NCBI RefSeq assembly: GCF_018853815.1
Contig: NZ_JAAOMP010000172.1
Span: 1 to 38,554, forward strand
Source: Acidithiobacillus sulfurivorans
Lineage (GTDB): Bacteria > Pseudomonadota > Gammaproteobacteria > Acidithiobacillales > Acidithiobacillaceae
DNA: 38,554 nt
Direction: 5' to 3'
The first letter of the stretch is position 1. Each line of letters starts with the position of its first letter. This document shows positions 33,583-38,554 of the stretch, piece by piece. Under the pieces are notes generated by a model that was not told the DNA's origin, searched no databases, and was given only the letters and a program-made list of their open reading frames with translations. The position numbers and the translations under genes were made by a program.

Positions 33583-34378
33583 TCATCGCTCCCCAACATT
33601 CGGGTCCCAAGCCGGTCAGTCCCTCGTGGAAACCGCTATTGTGGGCGCTTTTGTGCTGGTACCCCTTTTTATCATCACACCGCTCCTGGGCAAGTATATC
33701 AACATGCAGGACAGCACCCTGCTGGCGGCACGCAATGCGGCCTTCGAACGGACCGTCTGGTCGCGACACGGCCAACGCAACGGGGAAGCCGTTGCCCAGG
33801 AGAGTAATAGTGCCATCAAAGAGAAAAACGTGGTGCGTTTCTTTGGGCAGCAGAATACCGCGCTGTCCAGTACGGCCGTCGGTGCTGGACAATATACGCC
33901 ACGTGTGCTTTGGTCCGATCAGGCGGGGCAACCTCTGCTGCCGAAATACTCTGATATTACAGTCTCCTTGAGTCAGGGGAGCAATTCGGGCACAGCGAAT
34001 GAGGTGTTGAACAAGACGTTAAGCGGGATAGGCGCCCTGACCACGGGGGGCGGGCCTAGTCTCGATTACCGGGGGCTTTTTACAGCCCTCGTGCAAGCCA
34101 GCCCCGTGAATGTTTCTTTCCCAAAACCATTTAACGCTCTGAATCTCACCTTCTCGGCGCAGGACACCCTGCTGGCGAATGGCTGGAGTGCCCTGAATCC
34201 GCAGGATGTCCTCACACAGACAACGAATACCCTGCCGAAAAGCGAGCCGCAACTCAGGACTTTCATGGATGGTGAGAAAAATTTAGCGCCCGATATTCAG
34301 CACCTGCATCTGGAAAAAGTGCTGACGGACAACGCACAGGAAATTCCTGCAGATCGACTCGGGAGTACGGTGCCATGA
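33575..34378 (+). CDS. TadE-like pseudopilin
   Basis: A 267-aa protein with a class III-like signal: Gly14 then QSLVETAIVGAFVLVPLFIIT, with Glu at +5, and one hydrophobic helix. The large periplasmic domain has no recognised motif beyond TadE-like features. It starts at ATG 33575, overlapping the end of the previous gene by eight bases, and overlaps the next by four. It likely assembles with TadG in the pilus base. Named only by position and N-terminus. Confidence 0.75.
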   Translation: MDNHRSPTFGSQAGQSLVETAIVGAFVLVPLFIITPLLGKYINMQDSTLLAARNAAFERTVWSRHGQRNGEAVAQESNSAIKEKNVVRFFGQQNTALSSTAVGAGQYTPRVLWSDQAGQPLLPKYSDITVSLSQGSNSGTANEVLNKTLSGIGALTTGGGPSLDYRGLFTALVQASPVNVSFPKPFNALNLTFSAQDTLLANGWSALNPQDVLTQTTNTLPKSEPQLRTFMDGEKNLAPDIQHLHLEKVLTDNAQEIPADRLGSTVP

Positions 34379-35064
34379 TGCGCAAGGCGCGGCTATGTGG
34401 CCTGATTTTGGGGTTTGGGGTGATGCCTGTGGCCCATGCCGCACTGCCGCACCTGCGCTGCCCGGATCCGGGAATACCGGCCGGCAGCACCTTGACCTGG
34501 GTAGCTCCACGCGTCGCCGTCGATGGCTTGCCCATGGCCATTCTGCAATTGAACAGCCGCCTCTCACCCCACACGGTTCTGGTCTGGTATCAAAAGCATT
34601 GGCGCGGGATGGGACCGCACCCGGATGACATCACCTATCCCTCCGGTCGCTGGACCGTGGTAGCCCGCCGCCGGGATGGGTGCTTCGAAACCATACAAAT
34701 CCAGGCCAGCGGCGCGGGAACCCTGGGAGAAGTCGGCATCAGCCGTCCGGCGCTCAGTGCTTCCGCACCCATGAATACGGGCATCCCGCTACCGACGGGC
34801 AGCCAGACCCTGCTGACCATGAATAATATGGATCATGGTCAACGGGCACAAAATCTGCTGGCAGTAGCTCCCGGCAACCCCGGCGCAGTGCGGGCCTATT
34901 ATGCCCATTTACTGCCCACGGAGGGCTGGTCGTATCAGTGGGCGCGTCGGGTGACGGGCGGCGATGCGCTGATGTACCAGCACGGGGCGCGCACGGTAGA
35001 AATCAGTATTACTCACAACAACGGAATTCGATCCAATGTGCTTATCACCATCGTCCACCACTAA
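34375..35064 (+). CDS. exported protein of the Tad block, unknown
   Basis: A 229-aa protein with a signal peptide (residues 1-22, cleavage AHA-AL). The mature part is Pro/Gly-rich and beta-like and holds two Cys (LRCPDPG, RDGCFE). No family is recognised. Its ATG overlaps the stop of the preceding gene, and a 52-aa pilin gene follows immediately, so it is clearly part of the operon. It may be a periplasmic or outer-membrane accessory of the pilus; the disulfide oxidoreductase in block one could act on it. Confidence 0.65.
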   Translation: MMRKARLCGLILGFGVMPVAHAALPHLRCPDPGIPAGSTLTWVAPRVAVDGLPMAILQLNSRLSPHTVLVWYQKHWRGMGPHPDDITYPSGRWTVVARRRDGCFETIQIQASGAGTLGEVGISRPALSASAPMNTGIPLPTGSQTLLTMNNMDHGQRAQNLLAVAPGNPGAVRAYYAHLLPTEGWSYQWARRVTGGDALMYQHGARTVEISITHNNGIRSNVLITIVHH

Positions 35065-35065
35065 T

Positions 35066-35224
35066 ATGCGCGGTCAGGCGCTGATGGAATACACCATCAT
35101 TTTGATGCTGGCCGTCATTATTCTGGTGATTCCGTGGGGCGGGAATCCACCGCCTATTGAACAACTGGTCGATGCCTTTCGTCAGTTTTATCTCGACTAC
35201 TCCTGGAACATGTCACTACCCTGA
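35066..35224 (+). CDS. 52-aa minimal Flp-like pilin
   Basis: A tiny prepilin: MRG then QALMEYTIILMLAVIILVI, Glu +5 and Tyr +6 after the cleavage glycine, followed by a short tail ending YSWNMSLP. The leader is only three residues, the shortest possible class III signal. It begins one base after the stop of the preceding gene and ends six bases before the CpaB gene. It is probably a minor pilin. Confidence 0.75.
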   Translation: MRGQALMEYTIILMLAVIILVIPWGGNPPPIEQLVDAFRQFYLDYSWNMSLP

Positions 35225-35230
35225 GGATTC

Positions 35231-36205
35231 ATGCGCCGCCCTAACATAAAAATACCCTCCTACGTCCTGCTGATCGGGATCGCGCTGATACTGGGTATCG
35301 GCACCGCCTATTTGGTGCTGCATACCATTCAGTCGCGTGAAGCCGCCATCACCAAATCCTTGCTGGCCAAAGAACATGCGGGGAAGATTGATGTCGTTGT
35401 TCCGACGCGCGACCTGAAACCCGGAGAGCGAGCCAGTGCCGACGATATGGCCGAACGCCTGATACCCAAGTCGGTCATTTACCCCTCTACCGTAACGGCC
35501 GAAGAATGGGCCGAGTTCGCCGGACGTACCCTGACGCATCACGTCTACAAGGGAAAGCCCATGCTCGCGATGGACTTCGCTCCAGCTGGACCGCAGAGCT
35601 TTGCGTCAAAATTGCACCCCGGCGAAAGGGCTATCACCATCACGGCCAGCGGTACCAATGGTATTGCCGGTTTTCTGGTACCCGGTAATCGCGTCGACGT
35701 GATGCTGCTGGGCCATGGACCGGGCGGATCCCAGGAAATGCCCCTCCTGCACCGGATCCGGATTCTGGCGACGGGGCACCTGGATCACGCATTACCGGCC
35801 AATGCTCAGCAAAACGTTCCGGTTTCCACACAGGGTTACGACACCCTGACCCTGGCGCTGACACCCACTCAGGCAGCGCGGTTGGCCCTGGCGGAGCAGG
35901 TCGGTCATCTCCGTATCGTTCTGGTACCTAACCGCCACCCGGAACGCGGCCCGGTACCGCATCTCTACGCCGCCGATCTGTTCGGCACCCCGCCCGCACC
36001 GCCGCCTGAGACAGCCGGCGTACAATTCATCATCGGCGGGGGCAACGGCAGCAATCTGAGTGAGCAGCCGCTTATTCCCGAGGCACCGCTCCCGATGACC
36101 CCTTCGGCCCATACGTCGGCGTCGCCCATCAGTCAGCGCGAACTTCAGGCGCTCCACGCGCTGGTCCGTGCCACCGCCCCTTTGCAATCCCAGGAGACCC
36201 CATGA
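35231..36205 (+). CDS. cpaB: RcpC/CpaB pilus assembly protein
   Basis: A 324-aa protein with an N-terminal membrane anchor (residues 9-29) and a SAF-type domain (about 52-118: VVVPTRDLKPGERASADDMAERLIP, then AGRTLTHHVYKGKPML). The following half has RcpC landmarks, GERAITITASGTNGIAGFLVPGNRVDVMLL and TLTLALTPTQAARLALAEQVGHLRIVL. The C-terminus is Pro-rich. CpaB/RcpC binds the secretin ring. It overlaps the secretin gene by four bases. Length is normal. Confidence 0.92.
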   Translation: MRRPNIKIPSYVLLIGIALILGIGTAYLVLHTIQSREAAITKSLLAKEHAGKIDVVVPTRDLKPGERASADDMAERLIPKSVIYPSTVTAEEWAEFAGRTLTHHVYKGKPMLAMDFAPAGPQSFASKLHPGERAITITASGTNGIAGFLVPGNRVDVMLLGHGPGGSQEMPLLHRIRILATGHLDHALPANAQQNVPVSTQGYDTLTLALTPTQAARLALAEQVGHLRIVLVPNRHPERGPVPHLYAADLFGTPPAPPPETAGVQFIIGGGNGSNLSEQPLIPEAPLPMTPSAHTSASPISQRELQALHALVRATAPLQSQETP

Positions 36206-37620
36206 AGTCCCGTTTCGTTCTCGCCGCGCTGACCGTCCTCTGGACGGGACAGGGATTCGCCCAAACTACTCCGGTGGTACATCGCAACATCAATCTGTAT
36301 GCCAATCAGGTCAAGGTGATCCCCTGCTCGCCCCTGGCCCGCGTTGCCGTTGGCAATGGCAAATTGCTGAGCGTCAGCACCCTGACCCATCAAATCGTCA
36401 TGATCGCCGATGCGCCAGGGACCACGGATGTCTATATGTGGGAAAAAGATGGACGTCAAATCGCCTATCACGTCAATATTACGCCTTCCGACAATCTGCA
36501 GACCTTCGGTGAACTGCAGAACCTGCTCAACGAATTCCCCGGGGTCCAGGCCCGCACCACGGGGCGGCAGGTCGTGCTCTCCGGCAACGCCAGCGCCAAT
36601 GAACTCAAGCGCCTGAATCTCGCTATTCGCGCCTATCCGGGCGTGGTCAACCTGGTGCGTCCCGATACCGTCGACATGAAGCGCATGGTGGTCCTGGACG
36701 TGCAGGTCGTCAATTTCAGCAAGAACGCCATGGATAACCTGGGCATCAACTGGCAGACGAGCGTGCTCGGCCCCTCCGTGGGTCTGGTCGGGGACTTCGT
36801 CAATAATTCCCTCTACCGCCTCGGCGACGTCACCGGTGGGGGCGCCACGCCGGGCAACGCGCTGAACGGACCGGGTGGCAGTCTCTCCGGGCTCCCCCTC
36901 AATGTGCCCCCCTTCTCCAGCTATGCCGGCATCGTCTCTACCCTGACTTCCCAGATCAATCTCGCCGTGCAAAACGGTCAGGCCTATATTCTGGCCAATC
37001 CGCGTCTGGTCACCCGCAGTGGGGATACCGCCTCCTTCCTGGCCGGTGGCCAGGTCCCCATTCCGGTGAGTGCAGGTTTTGGGGCGGTCTCGGTGACCTA
37101 CAAGAACTACGGCGTCAAACTCAATATCCAGCCGGACGTGGATCGGCAGGGCAATATACTGGCCAACATCAAAACCGAGATCAGCGAGATCAACCCCGCG
37201 CTCACCGTCCAGGGCTATCCGGCGTTTCTGACCCGCAAGACCAATTCCATCGTCAACGTGCATTCCGGGCAGACCATCGTCTTGTCCGGGCTGATTCACT
37301 CGACGGGCAATAACACCGTCAACAAACTCCCGTGGCTGGGCGATATCCCCATTCTCGGAGCCTTGTTCCGCTCCACCCAGTTTCAGCATGACCAGAGCGA
37401 ACTGGTCATCTTCGTGACCCCCGAAGTCATCAATCCGACTTCCTCTGTCAATCGCGCCATGGTGCAGCAGGGCCGTCAGGATATCGCCCGCTTCAACCGC
37501 GACTTCCAGCACGGATACTTTGTTCCCGGTATCGGACACGATCCCAATAAGGTGGGGTATCCCAACTTCACCTCCCATGTCTCGCCACAAGCGGCCAGCG
37601 AGGAGCAGACAAAGCCATGA
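36202..37620 (+). CDS. cpaC: Tad outer-membrane secretin RcpA/CpaC
   Basis: A 472-aa secretin with a signal peptide (residues 1-20). An N-terminal pilus-type N0-like domain (30-100) and a BON-like section (FGELQNLLNEFPGVQART...RQVVLSGNASANEL) precede the secretin core: VLDVQVVNFSKNAMDNLGINWQ, ILANPRLVTRSGDTASFLAGGQVPIPV and VPWLGDIPILGALFR-type KLPWLGDIPILGALFRS, then ELVIFVTPEVI. It forms the outer-membrane channel for the pilus. It is coupled by four-base overlaps to both neighbours. Confidence 0.93.
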   Translation: MKSRFVLAALTVLWTGQGFAQTTPVVHRNINLYANQVKVIPCSPLARVAVGNGKLLSVSTLTHQIVMIADAPGTTDVYMWEKDGRQIAYHVNITPSDNLQTFGELQNLLNEFPGVQARTTGRQVVLSGNASANELKRLNLAIRAYPGVVNLVRPDTVDMKRMVVLDVQVVNFSKNAMDNLGINWQTSVLGPSVGLVGDFVNNSLYRLGDVTGGGATPGNALNGPGGSLSGLPLNVPPFSSYAGIVSTLTSQINLAVQNGQAYILANPRLVTRSGDTASFLAGGQVPIPVSAGFGAVSVTYKNYGVKLNIQPDVDRQGNILANIKTEISEINPALTVQGYPAFLTRKTNSIVNVHSGQTIVLSGLIHSTGNNTVNKLPWLGDIPILGALFRSTQFQHDQSELVIFVTPEVINPTSSVNRAMVQQGRQDIARFNRDFQHGYFVPGIGHDPNKVGYPNFTSHVSPQAASEEQTKP

Positions 37621-38381
37621 AGAACGCACCCTTTGCCCTTCACAACGAGCAGGGTCAGGGGACCCTCGAATGGTTTTTCGCCTTTCCCGTCGTCATTCTC
37701 CTGCTGGGCGGTATTGTGCAGGCTGCGCTGGTCTTCACCACCCAATCCACATTGAACTGGGCGACCTTCTATGGGGTTCGGGAAGCCACCATCAACCACG
37801 GCAGCGTGCAGGCATTACGCACGGGTCTCGCCAAGGGCCTCATGCCGCTGTATCCCGGCGGCAAGAATCCGGGCGCGGCACAAACCGCCGCCGCCTATGC
37901 AGCAGCGATGGCAGCGGTGGACAACCCCAACCAGACGGACATCCAGATCCTCAATCCGACCCCCGGCGTCATCAAGGCCTGGACCACCACCGTCAACAAG
38001 GACGGGCAGAGCGTCTCCGAAGTACCCAACAGCCGCCTGATCTATACCGCCAATACCACCAGGGCGGGAGAAACCCTGCAGACCGCCAACCTTTACAAAA
38101 CGCGGATCCGCTTCTGCTACCCGCTGATGGTGCCCATCGTTAACACCGCTGTAAAAACCCTCATGACGGGGCTCTTCAAACCCGCCAGCGCCTGGGATGC
38201 CGCCTGTTATGGCAGTGGCGGCATCCCTATGGCGGCCACGGCCACCGAACTCATGCAGTCGGCGCTGTACCCGCCGGAGCTCGCGAATACGGCACCGGCC
38301 AACCCGACGCCGCCGGGAGGAAACACGCCCACACCACCCAGTAACCCGCCCGGTGGCGGCACCACCGGCTGTGGGGGATAG
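37617..38381 (+). CDS. TadE-like pseudopilin with Pro/Gly-rich tail
   Basis: A 254-aa protein with a class III-like signal ending at Gly13, then QGTLEWFFAFPVVILLLGGIVQ: Glu at +5 and an aromatic residue at +6. A periplasmic domain follows with two Cys (FCYPL, DAACYG), and the last 35 residues are Pro/Thr/Gly-rich, ending GCGG. The ATG overlaps the secretin stop. TadE-like proteins are pseudopilins needed for Flp assembly; this one lacks other recognised features. Confidence 0.75.
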   Translation: MKNAPFALHNEQGQGTLEWFFAFPVVILLLGGIVQAALVFTTQSTLNWATFYGVREATINHGSVQALRTGLAKGLMPLYPGGKNPGAAQTAAAYAAAMAAVDNPNQTDIQILNPTPGVIKAWTTTVNKDGQSVSEVPNSRLIYTANTTRAGETLQTANLYKTRIRFCYPLMVPIVNTAVKTLMTGLFKPASAWDAACYGSGGIPMAATATELMQSALYPPELANTAPANPTPPGGNTPTPPSNPPGGGTTGCGG

Positions 38382-38386
38382 ATCAG

Positions 38387-38554
38387 ATGCCCCACCCAAC
38401 CCCTGAAGATCGCGCAAAGCAAAAAGAAACGGGCTCCATAGACACGGGAACCCGACCCAAGAACCGATTTCCGCGCAGGACTGCCTGGGTCACTGCAGCA
38501 GTGCTATCCTCTCTCGGTATCGCTTGGGGAGCACCGGTCGTGCCAACATCATCT
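38387..38554 (+). CDS. exported protein, partial at right edge
   Basis: The first 56 codons of a gene cut by the window end. After a charged lead (residues 1-32, Lys/Arg/Thr-rich) comes a signal-anchor-like stretch TAWVTAAVLSSLGIAWGAPV, possibly cleaved after WGA. It starts six bases after the TadE-like stop, so it continues the Tad operon. Identity cannot be given. Confidence 0.5.
   Translation, partial: MPHPTPEDRAKQKETGSIDTGTRPKNRFPRRTAWVTAAVLSSLGIAWGAPVVPTSS

Noticed and set aside
36145-37629. 494-codon open frame antisense to the secretin
   Set aside because: It mirrors the secretin gene, has a Gly/Asp/His-biased composition typical of antisense frames in GC-rich genes, no domain, and no ribosome site.
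1-38554. CRISPR arrays, tRNA and rRNA genes
   Set aside because: Looked for regularly spaced repeats, tRNA T-loop sequences and rRNA cores; none recognised by eye.

Overview
The window looks like chromosome of an acidophilic Acidithiobacillus-type gammaproteobacterial relative. That placement is an inference from overall gene content, moderate-to-high GC and the style of the Tad locus and mobilisation genes; no rRNA or marker gene confirms it. I saw no rRNA, tRNA or CRISPR array.

Region 1 (1-5.8 kb) is a patchwork of small metabolic cassettes: a class III extradiol (DODA-type) dioxygenase, a DoxX membrane protein, a decayed IS256-type transposase remnant, an HSL-type alpha/beta hydrolase with an upstream SDR oxidoreductase, and, divergently, a MarR regulator coupled to an NAD-dependent epimerase-like gene. 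A perfect 12-bp palindrome lies in the divergent SDR/MarR promoter.

Region 2 (about 5.7-21.9 kb) resembles an integrated mobilisable element. It opens with a tyrosine recombinase and closes with a MOBF (TrwC/TraI) relaxase. A three-gene operon (small basic protein, ParA/StbB-like ATPase, single-pass membrane protein) diverges from the relaxase, and the intergenic gap between them carries inverted repeats that make it a good oriT candidate. No coupling protein or type IV secretion genes are present. The cargo is mostly unknown or defence-like: an overlapping pair of small genes behind a good promoter, several frameshifted small genes, an AT-rich multi-spanning membrane protein preceded by three 16-bp repeats, a nucleotidyltransferase (AbiEii-type) gene with a small partner next to an AbiEi antitoxin gene whose own toxin is truncated, a HEPN/Abi-like gene, an HTH replication-type protein and a multi-pass membrane protein. 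A 754-bp non-coding stretch with hairpins and GTTAC repeats lies inside this cargo.

Region 3 (22-38.5 kb) is envelope biology: a DUF805 membrane protein, an outer-membrane beta-barrel protein, a secreted beta-propeller-like protein, and a large Tad (tight adherence, type IVc pilus) locus in two blocks. Block one (25.3-30.1 kb) encodes an FHA-TadA/CpaF ATPase fusion, TadB, TadC, a DUF192 protein, a TadD-like TPR lipoprotein and a DsbC/G-like thiol oxidoreductase. A divergent pair of DUF3617-type exported proteins separates it from block two (31.7-38.5 kb): Flp pilin behind a strong sigma70-like promoter, TadG-like and TadE-like proteins, a 52-aa minimal pilin-like protein, RcpC/CpaB, the RcpA/CpaC secretin, another TadE-like pseudopilin and the start of a further exported protein. 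Four-base start/stop overlaps run through both blocks, so translation is probably coupled. Prepilin peptidase (TadV) and TadZ are not seen and may lie to the right or elsewhere.
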